DNA from: Defluviitaleaceae bacterium | GTDB taxonomy: Bacteria > Bacillota > Clostridia > Lachnospirales > WQUN01 | Assembly (NCBI GenBank): GCA_009777845.1 | Contig: WRLD01000022.1 | Span: forward strand, 1 to 52,144 | Reading direction: 5' to 3' | Length of the DNA: 52,144 bases | In this document: positions 24,432-32,360 of the stretch, piece after piece | How the letters are laid out: each line of letters starts with the position of its first letter | Numbering within the stretch: the stretch's first letter is position 1 | Notes under the pieces: model-generated | What the model was told of the DNA's origin: nothing | The model's input: only the letters and a program-made list of their open reading frames with translations | Databases searched by the model: none | Program-made: the position numbers and the translations under genes

Positions 24432-25850
24432 GTGGAAGCTAAACCTAATGAATCTGAAGCTAAACCTAATGAAATCATTGAAAAAATCAAATCAAGTGAA
24501 AGTAAAAAGATTCTTCTTTTTGAAAATTTTATTCCCACACCTAAGTTTGAGAAGAAAGACCGTCCTGCGATATTGACAATTAAAACGATAGCAATAGCTG
24601 TTGTTGCAGTGCTGCCACCTGTTTTAGTTAGATGGCTAGACTTATCGCCTACTCTTTTAGCTGCATATTGTGTTGCCCCCTTAACGTTTTTGATTCCTGC
24701 TGCTTCGTGTGCATGTGCAGCAACATTAAACATATACAAAAAAGAATCAACAAAGTCTTTATCCATTATTAGAAAATTATTCTTGGTAGGTGCAATACTT
24801 TTAACTGTCACCCCCATATATGGGTGTGTGGTAGTATCGACAGTCGTTGTATCTTCAGTTGTAGCGATTACAATTGACTTAAAGAACAAAGACCCCCTCG
24901 TGGATACTGACGATAATGCAGGTACTGAGGTTAATGCAGGTGATGACGATAATGCAGGTGCTGAGGTTAATGCAGGTGATGATGATAATGCAGGTGATGA
25001 TGATAATGCAGGTACTGACGTTAATACAGGTACTGACGTTAATACAGGTACTGACGTTAATACAGGTACTGACGTTAATGCAGGTACTGACGACAATGCA
25101 GGTGCTGATGACAATGCAGGTGCTGACGACAATGCAGGTGATGAATCCGTTGAACCAATCTTATATCCTTTATATTTGACCCATTTAGGGTTTTATCCCT
25201 CCAAATCTTTTGAAGATGAAAACGAAAAAATAGAATATATCAACGAAAATGTAAACAGAGCGATATTAGGAATTAACAGTACGCCCCTTAGAGATGCAGG
25301 AGATAATCGCAGTCAACTGTATGATAGAAATGTTACCAAGGCTTCTGGCTTGGAGGTACAGGCAAAAGAGGATTTAAACTTTAATGAAGCTGAATACCGT
25401 GGACTAAGGCATCCTTTACCTCCTGAAAAAAAAGAGATTAACGAAGCATACAAGTCTGCTTTGTTAGAAGGCTATCAACTTAGAAAAGATGCTGGTATCG
25501 AGACAGTAACATATTTAAACGAAAGAGAAATGGCAAATTATCAAAAATCGGTTGGTGACATTAACATAAGGCTTGGACTGTTGGATATGGCTTTTGATGC
25601 TTTTGAATTGTCAAGACAGCATTATGTTAACGCCCTCCAGTTAGCTCTATCAAGAAATGATACAATAAACGACGCTATTTCAGCAATAAATGGGCTGATA
25701 GAGCTTTACAGTAACAGGCGATTTTTGGATGGTGAAATCCTAGAAATTACTTTGTCCAATGGTGTAACACTTGAGCAAATGGAACAAACGGCTATTTTTT
25801 TACAGTATTTGTTACAATCAGTGGACAGGCTTGAATCTAAGGTTTCATAG
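24432..25850 (+). CDS. Membrane protein of unknown function with Asn-Ala-Gly-Asp repeat linker
   Basis: A 472-residue protein not recognised as any family. Start at GTG 24432 follows AAGGGGGGAA by about 7 bases; an earlier in-frame ATG at 24375 lacks a ribosome site. Residues 1-45 are charged and soluble and contain the doubled word AKPNE. About three hydrophobic segments lie between residues 48 and 155. A linker of about 13 six-residue units (NAGDDD, NAGTDV, NTGTDV) spans about 160-238. The C-terminal 230 residues are helix-rich, with A/L spacing reminiscent of a TPR-like bundle near the end. The gene is more AT-rich than its neighbours and has its own promoter, which hints at a separate origin. 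Topology and role are unknown. Confidence -1.
   Translation: MEAKPNESEAKPNEIIEKIKSSESKKILLFENFIPTPKFEKKDRPAILTIKTIAIAVVAVLPPVLVRWLDLSPTLLAAYCVAPLTFLIPAASCACAATLNIYKKESTKSLSIIRKLFLVGAILLTVTPIYGCVVVSTVVVSSVVAITIDLKNKDPLVDTDDNAGTEVNAGDDDNAGAEVNAGDDDNAGDDDNAGTDVNTGTDVNTGTDVNTGTDVNAGTDDNAGADDNAGADDNAGDESVEPILYPLYLTHLGFYPSKSFEDENEKIEYINENVNRAILGINSTPLRDAGDNRSQLYDRNVTKASGLEVQAKEDLNFNEAEYRGLRHPLPPEKKEINEAYKSALLEGYQLRKDAGIETVTYLNEREMANYQKSVGDINIRLGLLDMAFDAFELSRQHYVNALQLALSRNDTINDAISAINGLIELYSNRRFLDGEILEITLSNGVTLEQMEQTAIFLQYLLQSVDRLESKVS
24909..25145 (+). repeat. 18-bp coding minisatellite
   Basis: About 13 units with consensus near AATGCAGGTRMTGACGAT, including three successive units with ACAGGTACTGACGTTAAT. 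The unit length is a multiple of three, so copy-number change would alter linker length without breaking the frame. Confidence -1.
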
Positions 25851-25893
25851 ATGTAATAAGTGGATTTACAAAAAACCGTTTTTGTGCGAAAAA

Positions 25894-28020
25894 TTAAACA
25901 CCCACCCCAACCCTAACCCTCTCCCCCTCCAAAATCTCCCGAATCCACGCCCCCTCCGACTGCTCCCGCAAGCTCTCCACCCCCACCACAGACTCGTCAG
26001 CATAAGCATCAAACTCCAACTGCTTATTAGCTAGCATTTTCATCATAGGCTCGTCTACGGTGTCTACACATAGTAGTCTATGCACATGTACATTTCGTAC
26101 CTGTCCCATTCTGTATGCGCGTGAAATGGCTTGAGATTCCAGTGAGGGCTTTATTTGCGGTTCGCAAAAAACAACCACGCTTGCGGCTTGAATGTTCAGC
26201 CCCACGCCGCCTGCCTGTACCTGCGCGACAAGCGCCCTGCCGCTTGGGGCTTGGGTAAATTCGTCTACGAGCCGCTGGCGCGCGTCGTTGGACACGTTGC
26301 CTGTGATTGGGCCTAGGGCGCGGCCGCCTAGCAGTGTACATACCTTGTCTAGCGTGGTTCGGAAGAACGAGAACACGATGACACCGCGCCCCTCGTCGCG
26401 CGCCTCGTCGCATAGCTCTAAAAGCCTGTTGGCTTTGCTAGACTTGGAAAGCTCTACGTCCCACGAAACGCGCCGCATTGCCATGAAATTGCCTGCTTCT
26501 ACGGTTTCGCGGTAGTCGCGAAGCTCCTCGGCGTTTGGCTCTAGCCAGTCCTCGTTCTCGATTAGGTCGGGCAGCTCGGTAAGTACATCGTCACGGATTC
26601 GCCGCAAATACACAGGCGCGACCTCGTTTTTAAACTGCTGTGTCGCGCTTAGTGTTTTCATGGTTGACAGCTTCGCGGCAATGTCGGGGCGTAAGCAGTT
26701 CACGAGAAAGCACATCTCGTCTACGCGGTTTTCTAGCGGCGTACCGGTCATAAAATAAATGCGTTCCGCTTTTTCGGCGGCGCGAATGAGGGCTTTTGTG
26801 CGTTGGGCTTCGGGGTTTTTGACAAAATGCGCCTCGTCAACCACCAGCGCGCCGTAAGTGAAATTCAACTGGTCGGCGAGCCTTATCAGGCTCTCGAAAT
26901 TGGTGATTCCTACGCCGCCCTCGGCTTGCCATTGTTCAAATTCCATTGCCTTGTCCCAGCCGTGGATAATTATGGAAGAAATGCTCGTGTGCTTGTCTGT
27001 TTCGCGTTGCCAGTTTACAAGTACGCTGGCGGGGCAAACTACTAGGAAATGGCTTGCTCCCTTGCTTTTGGTGTCGGCAATGGCGGCTAGGGCTTGCATT
27101 GTTTTACCAAGCCCCATTTCGTCGCCGAGCAGGGCTTTTTGTTGCAAAAGCATATATTTTGCGCCAAAGGTCTGATAATGTCTAAGCGTTGTTTTCATGT
27201 GCGTGAGGTCGAGCGGATACTGCTCCACCGCGGAAACTAGCTCGTCCGATAGCCCCGTAGCCGCCAGTCTTGGCGGACTTAGCCCCAAGCCCTCTAAAAG
27301 GGTATAGTAGGCGGCGGCGTTTTTTTCGTAGTCGCGGTACGCCTCGTCTATGGGTTGTGCTAATACGCCGTTAAACGCTTCCTTACATAGCCGCGCCTGT
27401 TGCCCGAAAATGCCGTTGACTAAGCCGTTTAAATACTCGAACGCCTGAACGGAGTTGTTTTTGGCGGTTTTTGACGAAAAAAGCCATTTAAGCATACCCG
27501 AGGCAGGGCTTGCTTGCCGCAGCAAGACCTCGATATTGCTTTCCTGTGCCAAAAGGGTAATCGCTTGGGTTCGCGCGGCCTCGCTGTTGCGTAATAGGTA
27601 TAGGCTTTGCACGGTGGTATTTTGCGAAGCGCTTCTTTTTTGCGGGTTAATTTGTATTTTTGCAGAGCTAATAACCGCGTTAAACATTTTGTCCGCGATT
27701 TCTTTTATTCGCTTGGCTGTCTGCTCGCCGATTCCGCTAATGCTTGTTAGCCTGTAAATAGGCATTTCGCAGACCTGCGACATATTCGTGATTCCCGCCG
27801 ATTTTAACGCGGAAACGCGAATACCCTGCTTATCGGCATTAAGCGCGTCCACGTCTATGGCCTCCAACTCGGCAATCGCCGAGGTGCGGCGCGTTTCCGT
27901 CGCCGTTTTGGCGATTGTGGCTTTGACGGCTTCCTCTGTCTGGGAAATGCCTAGCAGGGTTTTGTGCAGGGCGGAAATTTCTTTGATTGTTGCGTTTGCC
28001 GTTCGCTTATCGGGCTTCAT
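25894..28020 (-). CDS. SNF2-family DNA-dependent ATPase/helicase
   Basis: A 708-residue superfamily 2 protein. Residues 1-170 contain a helix-hairpin-helix pair (MPIYRLTSISGIGEQTAKRI). The ATPase core begins near 290 with Walker A DEMGLGKT, then DEAH (VVDEAHFVKN), motif III MTGTPLENR, and in the second lobe GVGLNIQAASVVVF and the arginine-finger word QAISRAYRMGQ. It probably remodels protein-DNA complexes or aids repair or transcription recycling; no zinc-finger SWIM domain is seen. Its ATG lies two bases after the yajC stop, so the two are co-transcribed, a pairing without obvious functional logic. Confidence -1.
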   Translation of the reverse strand: MKPDKRTANATIKEISALHKTLLGISQTEEAVKATIAKTATETRRTSAIAELEAIDVDALNADKQGIRVSALKSAGITNMSQVCEMPIYRLTSISGIGEQTAKRIKEIADKMFNAVISSAKIQINPQKRSASQNTTVQSLYLLRNSEAARTQAITLLAQESNIEVLLRQASPASGMLKWLFSSKTAKNNSVQAFEYLNGLVNGIFGQQARLCKEAFNGVLAQPIDEAYRDYEKNAAAYYTLLEGLGLSPPRLAATGLSDELVSAVEQYPLDLTHMKTTLRHYQTFGAKYMLLQQKALLGDEMGLGKTMQALAAIADTKSKGASHFLVVCPASVLVNWQRETDKHTSISSIIIHGWDKAMEFEQWQAEGGVGITNFESLIRLADQLNFTYGALVVDEAHFVKNPEAQRTKALIRAAEKAERIYFMTGTPLENRVDEMCFLVNCLRPDIAAKLSTMKTLSATQQFKNEVAPVYLRRIRDDVLTELPDLIENEDWLEPNAEELRDYRETVEAGNFMAMRRVSWDVELSKSSKANRLLELCDEARDEGRGVIVFSFFRTTLDKVCTLLGGRALGPITGNVSNDARQRLVDEFTQAPSGRALVAQVQAGGVGLNIQAASVVVFCEPQIKPSLESQAISRAYRMGQVRNVHVHRLLCVDTVDEPMMKMLANKQLEFDAYADESVVGVESLREQSEGAWIREILEGERVRVGVGV

Positions 28021-28022
28021 GG

Positions 28023-28478
28023 CTAGTCTGCTTTCGTAAAGCTCTGGGTCAATTTAGGCGCGCGAATGGAAGCCACGTCCGACTTGATTATTGGTATGCG
28101 AACGCCGCGATTTGTACCAAATTCTACGATAAAGCAGTCCTCGCCTACTTCCACGACCTTGCCGAAAAGGCCGCTGGTGGTGACTATTTCGTTGCCTACG
28201 GTGATTGCCGCCTGTAGCTCGCGCGCTTCCTTTTCGCGCTTGCGTTGCGGCCGAAGAAACAAGAAGTACATTCCGCCAAACATAGCGGCGTACAAAAGAA
28301 AAATAAACCACGGTGTACTCTTGGGCTGTTCCTGCTGCGGCGGCGGAGCGGACACGGGTGTTTGTGTGGTGGCGTAGGTTTCTGTTGCTCCTGTTTCGCC
28401 TGTTTGTATTGTTTGTAGCTCCTCGCCGTCTAGGGGCATAAGGCTTTGAATGGTGCGGGGGGTTGTTTGCTCGGGCAT
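28023..28478 (-). CDS. yajC: Preprotein translocase subunit YajC
   Basis: A 151-residue accessory subunit of the Sec translocon (with SecDF). The core is a single membrane span (FIFLLYAAMFGGMYFLFL, about residues 57-74) followed directly by RPQRKREKE and a beta-rich domain with VGNEIVTTSGLFGKV, as in the family. An N-terminal extension of about 50 residues rich in Thr, Gln and Pro precedes the span and is longer than in typical YajC (about 90-110 residues). ATG with AAGGAGA upstream and a near-consensus promoter. Confidence -1.
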   Translation of the reverse strand: MPEQTTPRTIQSLMPLDGEELQTIQTGETGATETYATTQTPVSAPPPQQEQPKSTPWFIFLLYAAMFGGMYFLFLRPQRKREKEARELQAAITVGNEIVTTSGLFGKVVEVGEDCFIVEFGTNRGVRIPIIKSDVASIRAPKLTQSFTKAD

Positions 28479-28548
28479 GGTTTTCTCCTTTGGGGTTTTT
28501 TTAGGGGCTATTTAATATCTCGGAATGAGATAGTAGATAGGCTTTAGA

Positions 28549-28577
28549 ATTATATTGTTAAAGTGGTGAATTAGCAA
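28549..28577 (-). promoter_or_regulatory. Sigma-A-type promoter of yajC
   Basis: On the minus strand TTGCTA (28577-28572) and TATAAT (28554-28549) have a 17-base spacer, about 70 bases upstream of the yajC start. Confidence -1.
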
Positions 28578-28667
28578 GTGTGTGTGTTTTTGTAAATTGA
28601 CGGCGGTGTTTTTGGTAAATTGACGGCGGTGGGGTACAGCTTTTAGCCATGTGAATTAAGGGTAGGG

Positions 28668-28811
28668 GAACACGGATTTGGCGGATTTACGCGGATTTCG
28701 CGGATTGGCTCGTGCGAAAATATATTGCCGTTTAGTAATTTACGTGGACAAAATCCGCGTAAATCTGCGTGAATCCGCTAAATCCGCGTGAATCCTTTGA
28801 ATCTGCGTTCT
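28668..28811. repeat. Family A array between yajC and the envC-like gene
   Basis: GGAACACGGATTTGGCGG-type words, then GATTGGCTCGTGCGAAAATATATTG, then AAATCCGCGTAAATC-type inverse words ending CTGCGTTC. It is directly followed by a family B element. Two shorter words ACGGCGGTG just before it (28599-28632) form a small direct repeat. Confidence -1.
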
Positions 28812-28972
28812 ATTGTCTGCTGTGCCACGCTCCCTCTGTGCCTCTGTGCCTCTGTGTGAAAATCTTTTTGACAAATAAGGGGCGTATGTAAAATGTATAA
28901 CTTCCATTCTTCAGTTAAAAGATTTTTTCACACAGAGGCACAGAGGCACAGAGGGAGCGAGGCACAGCAGAA
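28812..28972. repeat. Family B inverted-repeat element
   Basis: Second copy of the CACAGAGG-type unit. Ends ATTGTCTGCTGTGCC and GGCACAGCAGAA, inverted arms of about 50 bases, central non-palindromic part of about 60 bases. A partial family A array (28976-29005) follows. Confidence -1.
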
Positions 28973-29033
28973 GCGAGAACGAATCCGAGTAAATCCGCGT
29001 TCCATTCCTAGCGATGAACAACGCAATAAACGC

Positions 29034-29075
29034 AAAAAATAGCCGTCCTAGACCAATGGGATACGGCTATTTTAA
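29034..29075. terminator. Orphan bidirectional terminator hairpin
   Basis: AAATAGCCGT pairs with ACGGCTATTT around 16 bases, flanked by A residues on the left and T residues on the right. No gene ends nearby: yajC diverges to the left and the next gene starts 290 bases to the right. Confidence -1.
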
Positions 29076-29124
29076 TTTAACTTTTGATTAAAACCGTGAA
29101 CCAGTCGAAACGACTGCGTAACAC

Positions 29125-29160
29125 ACGAGCTACGAGGTCGCACTCGTGGCTCGTTTTTAT
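29125..29160 (+). terminator. Second orphan terminator hairpin
   Basis: ACGAGCTACGAG pairs with CTCGTGGCTCGT (one mismatch) around GTCGCA and is followed by TTTTT. A smaller perfect hairpin, CAGTCG-AAA-CGACTG, lies just before it at 29102-29116. Together with the previous hairpin it marks the end of an unseen transcript or RNA. Confidence -1.
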
Positions 29161-29255
29161 TATAACCATATTCAAAAAAAATTCAACCATTATTTTATCA
29201 ACCACATTTCCGTAACACATTTTTAACCAAAAATTCACCAATCTGTAACTTTTGC

Positions 29256-29284
29256 TTGATAAATTTTTCACAAAGGGGTAAAAT
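29256..29284 (+). promoter_or_regulatory. Sigma-A-type promoter of the envC-like gene
   Basis: TTGATA at 29256-29261 and TAAAAT at 29279-29284 are separated by 17 bases. The leader (about 75 bases) carries the small hairpin TCGCC-GCA-GGCGA (29327-29339). Confidence -1.
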
Positions 29285-29365
29285 CGCTAGACTTATAAAC
29301 ATTGCCGCAAATTCGCGCACGAAAAATCGCCGCAGGCGAAGCAAAAACCCACTGGAGGGATTATT

Positions 29366-30598
29366 TTGAAAAAGAAATACATAAAAAGGAATTTATTGAC
29401 ACATATTATAGTTACTCTCTTAATTGCTACTCTAGCCCTACCAGTAGCGGTAGGGGCTACCCCTGCCACTCGCGAGCGGTACCGTCAGCTACAGGAACAG
29501 CTCAACACCTCGCGGCAAAGCGTGCGGGAACAGCAGAGCCTGCTCACAGGCACACGGCACGAGATGTCCAGAGTTATGGCGGAAATACAAGACCTAGACC
29601 AAAAAATCCTTGACGCGCAGGAAGCACTTGAAGAAATAGAGCTGTCGCTTCTTAATACTGAAATTCAAAGCACGGAGGCAAAGGAAGCCCTTGACGCGGC
29701 GCGTGACGATTATGACAGGCAGTTCGAGGTGCTTCGTACGCGCGTTAGGGTGCTTCACGAGCATGGCACGGTCGGTTTTCTCGACATTGTTTTTCAGGCG
29801 GAAAGCATATGGGATTTTTTGGCACGGTGGGAATACGTACGTGCTGTGGCGCAGTTTGACCGCGAGCTGTTAAACAATTTTGAACGCGCGGAGGGCGATA
29901 TTGAGGCGCGTGTAATCGACCTGGCGCGGTGGACGAATCTTATAGAGGATTTGCAGTTTCAGTACAATCGCAGTCTTAGCGATTTGGAATTTACGAAGCA
30001 GGAAAAGGCGGTATTTTTTGAGAAGCTCGCGGAGGATACGGCTAAATTTGAAGAAGTGCTTGCCGTACTCGAAAGTGAACGGCAAATGGTGGAGTCTGCT
30101 TTCGGCGACATAACCGCACAATTGAAAAAAGAGGAGTCGCAGATTGCGCGGCAACGAGCCGAGGAACAGCACAACGCTAGGCTCGCGCTGTTAAATAATT
30201 TTGACGGACAATTCGCGTGGCCCGTTCCTACACATTCGCGTATTTCCAGCGGCTTTGGCATGAGAAACCACCCAATTTTGCGTGTAAATCGTATGCACCA
30301 CGGCATAGATATAGGCGCGCCTGCGGGTACTAGGCTTATAGCCGCCGCCGAGGGCTACGTGCGTTTTGCGGGCTGGAGCGGCGGCTACGGCAACACCGTA
30401 ATAATCGACCATGGCAACAGCTTCAGCACGCTGTACGCGCATAATTCGCGTAACCGTGTAAAAGAGGGCGAGCGAGTTACACGCGGACAGCATATCGCCG
30501 ATATTGGCTCTACTGGGCTTTCCACTGGCCCGCATGTGCATTTTGAAATCCGCATAAATAATACAGCGGTTGACCCTATGAAATATTATCCAGACTAA
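29366..30598 (+). CDS. EnvC-like murein hydrolase activator, M23 domain
   Basis: A 410-residue secreted protein starting at TTG (GGAGGGA ends 5 bases before it). Signal peptide residues 1-30 (basic KKKYIKR, then a hydrophobic core, VGA). A long coiled coil covers about 35-265. The LytM/M23 domain covers about 280-405, with HHGIDIG, the GYGNTVIIDHG strand and HVHFEI, so the metal-binding His and Asp residues are present and real glycyl-endopeptidase activity is possible, unlike degenerate EnvC. By family, it cuts or activates cutting of peptidoglycan at division or during sporulation. Its own promoter is clear. Confidence -1.
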   Translation: MKKKYIKRNLLTHIIVTLLIATLALPVAVGATPATRERYRQLQEQLNTSRQSVREQQSLLTGTRHEMSRVMAEIQDLDQKILDAQEALEEIELSLLNTEIQSTEAKEALDAARDDYDRQFEVLRTRVRVLHEHGTVGFLDIVFQAESIWDFLARWEYVRAVAQFDRELLNNFERAEGDIEARVIDLARWTNLIEDLQFQYNRSLSDLEFTKQEKAVFFEKLAEDTAKFEEVLAVLESERQMVESAFGDITAQLKKEESQIARQRAEEQHNARLALLNNFDGQFAWPVPTHSRISSGFGMRNHPILRVNRMHHGIDIGAPAGTRLIAAAEGYVRFAGWSGGYGNTVIIDHGNSFSTLYAHNSRNRVKEGERVTRGQHIADIGSTGLSTGPHVHFEIRINNTAVDPMKYYPD

Positions 30599-30634
30599 AT
30601 CTTAACAAATTATTAACAAAATGTTAATTTACTC

Positions 30635-30663
30635 TTGCAAAAATATTACAAAGCTGTTATATT
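30635..30663 (+). promoter_or_regulatory. Sigma-A-type promoter of the second M23 gene
   Basis: TTGCAA at 30635-30640 and TATATT at 30658-30663 with a 17-base spacer, 35 bases upstream of the ATG at 30698. It lies right after the envC-like stop, so the two M23 genes can be expressed separately. Confidence -1.
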
Positions 30664-30697
30664 CTTTTTAACAAAATCTTTTAAAGGAGTGCCACAA

Positions 30698-31867
30698 ATG
30701 TTTTTTAGGCGAAAAGAGCCTCAAATACGTCCACCACTCAAGAAAGCAAGCGAGCTAATTAACAAATCCCGCACACAAAAAAAGTATATTTCTCTCATGC
30801 TTGTACCCTCAGACAGCACTGGCAAAACTCGCAGCCTCAACATTCCAAGAACGGTTATTTATGGGGCGGCGGCGTGTGTTGCCTTTTTATGTATGGTCAT
30901 CATGGGCTTCTATCTGCGTAGCGTGTACCACGAGCGCGAGGCGGTAAACTTGAGTACAACCTTAGAGGAGGTACAGGAAACCTTTCAGACGTTTCAGCAG
31001 GAAGCGGAAATAATGCAAAGCGAGCTAATAGACGCGACTGAGCAAATGTCGGAACAGCTAAACGAGGAGCAAACGCGGGCACAGCAGGAAATTTCACGGC
31101 AGGAGCGCGAGCACCAGAACGCGCTGGAGGATATATGGGATTTAATTAACGGCCTAGAAAATCAAATACGCGAATTTGAGGAAGTACAGCAGGAAATAGT
31201 AAGCGGACTAAGCACGCGGAGAATTATTCCGCCGATTGCAAATATTCTTGACGAAATGGAAAAAACCCACGATAATTTAAGAGAGGCGTTGCGTTATGAA
31301 GCACCGCCGCAGGGCGCGCCGACTGTGGGGCTTCTTAGCCATGCCGCTCCTGCGAATAGCACCACGGACGAGCTGCTTTTTAGGCTTAATTTCCTGCAAG
31401 GCGAGTTGGAAATACAACGCGCCTTATTGGAAAATATAGAGCAATACAAAAAAAGGGTCGAGCCGTATTTGCTAAATTATCCCACCATTTGGCCTGTGAA
31501 CGGAAGCATAAGCTCGGGCTTTGGGTGGCGTAGTAACCCCTTCGGGCGTAGCGGAAACGAATTTCACAGCGGTGTGGACATTCCTGCCAAAAGCGGTACA
31601 GCCATAAGGGCGGCAGGCGGCGGCACTGTAATTTTCCAAGGCTGGCGTAACGGCTACGGAAACACCGTGGAAATAGACCACGGCGACGGAATAGTCACGC
31701 TATACGCCCACAATACGCGCAACAGCGTGACCCAAGGGCAACGCGTAGAACGCGGCGGCGTTATTGCCTATGCAGGAAGCACAGGGCGCAGCACTGGCTC
31801 GCATTTGCACTACGAGGTACAAAAAAACGGAACGGCGGTAAATCCTATGTCGTTTTTGTTGGAATAA
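30698..31867 (+). CDS. Membrane-anchored M23 peptidase with coiled coil
   Basis: A 389-residue protein. Start at ATG 30698 follows AAAGGAG; an in-frame TTG at 30635 falls on the promoter. A short cytoplasmic basic region (RRKEPQIRPPLKK) precedes one membrane span (about residues 47-67), a coiled coil (about 75-175), a linker, and an M23 domain (about 285-385) with HSGVDIP, GNTVEIDHG and HLHYEV, so the metal ligands are complete. This layout resembles M23 proteins paired with bactofilins in other bacteria. A bactofilin gene follows 100 bases later, so a joint role in shaping or local wall cutting is inferred. Confidence -1.
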   Translation: MFFRRKEPQIRPPLKKASELINKSRTQKKYISLMLVPSDSTGKTRSLNIPRTVIYGAAACVAFLCMVIMGFYLRSVYHEREAVNLSTTLEEVQETFQTFQQEAEIMQSELIDATEQMSEQLNEEQTRAQQEISRQEREHQNALEDIWDLINGLENQIREFEEVQQEIVSGLSTRRIIPPIANILDEMEKTHDNLREALRYEAPPQGAPTVGLLSHAAPANSTTDELLFRLNFLQGELEIQRALLENIEQYKKRVEPYLLNYPTIWPVNGSISSGFGWRSNPFGRSGNEFHSGVDIPAKSGTAIRAAGGGTVIFQGWRNGYGNTVEIDHGDGIVTLYAHNTRNSVTQGQRVERGGVIAYAGSTGRSTGSHLHYEVQKNGTAVNPMSFLLE

Positions 31868-31955
31868 GGGACGAGCAAGCTCGTCCTCCGCAGGAAGCGT
31901 AAGCGGGCTTTGCCCGCTGGAGCGGCAGGGTCGTAGGGACAGCGTCCCTACTGAA
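31867..31955. repeat. Three successive hairpins between M23 and bactofilin genes
   Basis: GGACGAG-CAAG-CTCGTCC, AGCGGGC-TTT-GCCCGCT and GTAGGGAC-AGC-GTCCCTAC follow each other in about 90 bases. The first has the same sequence as the units of the 48052 array. None has a T run, so they may be REP-like mRNA-stabilising hairpins rather than terminators. Confidence -1.
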
Positions 31956-31967
31956 AAAGGAGGCTTT

Positions 31968-32345
31968 ATGGCACGTACACAAGACGAATTTTTAAAGCCT
32001 ACAGGCACAGTCATAGGCATGGGCTTTACTATTGATGCCGCCAATTTTACTTGTGACGAATCGGAATCAATGCGGATTGACGGCGTAGTAAAGGGCGACA
32101 TAGAAATTGAGGGCTTAATCAATATAAGCGAAACAGGGCGAGTGGACGGCAATATCCACGCAGGCTCTGCCCGAGTAGCAGGGCGTATCTTCGGCAATAT
32201 CCATTGCCGCAATACGCTTCACCTCGCTTCCACCGCCGATGTCACAGGCGATGTGCTTACGTCCACTATTATTGTAGACGAGGGCGCAGTTTTTCGGGGC
32301 TGTTGCAAGACGAATGTGTCGTTGGATAATGTGACGGTGAAATGA
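31968..32345 (+). CDS. Bactofilin (polymer-forming cytoskeletal protein)
   Basis: A 125-residue DUF583-type protein with the right-handed beta-helix pattern of short strands separated by glycines: IDGVVKGDIEIEG, VDGNIHAGSARVAGRIFGNI, VTGDVLTSTIIVDEGA. Bactofilins polymerise without nucleotide under the membrane and often position M23 peptidases, which fits the gene just upstream. Start ATG with AAAAAGGAGG. Confidence -1.
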   Translation: MARTQDEFLKPTGTVIGMGFTIDAANFTCDESESMRIDGVVKGDIEIEGLINISETGRVDGNIHAGSARVAGRIFGNIHCRNTLHLASTADVTGDVLTSTIIVDEGAVFRGCCKTNVSLDNVTVK

Positions 32346-32360
32346 CGAGGGGCGTTTGGC

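Noticed and set aside
24359..25132. 257-residue minus-strand reading frame with Ser/Pro/Ala/Leu repeats
   Set aside because: It is the shadow of the 18-bp minisatellite gene on the plus strand, which has a promoter and ribosome site; the minus frame has neither.
29077..29271. 64-residue minus-strand reading frame
   Set aside because: It crosses the orphan terminator hairpin and the envC promoter region, has no convincing ribosome site and no recognisable family.
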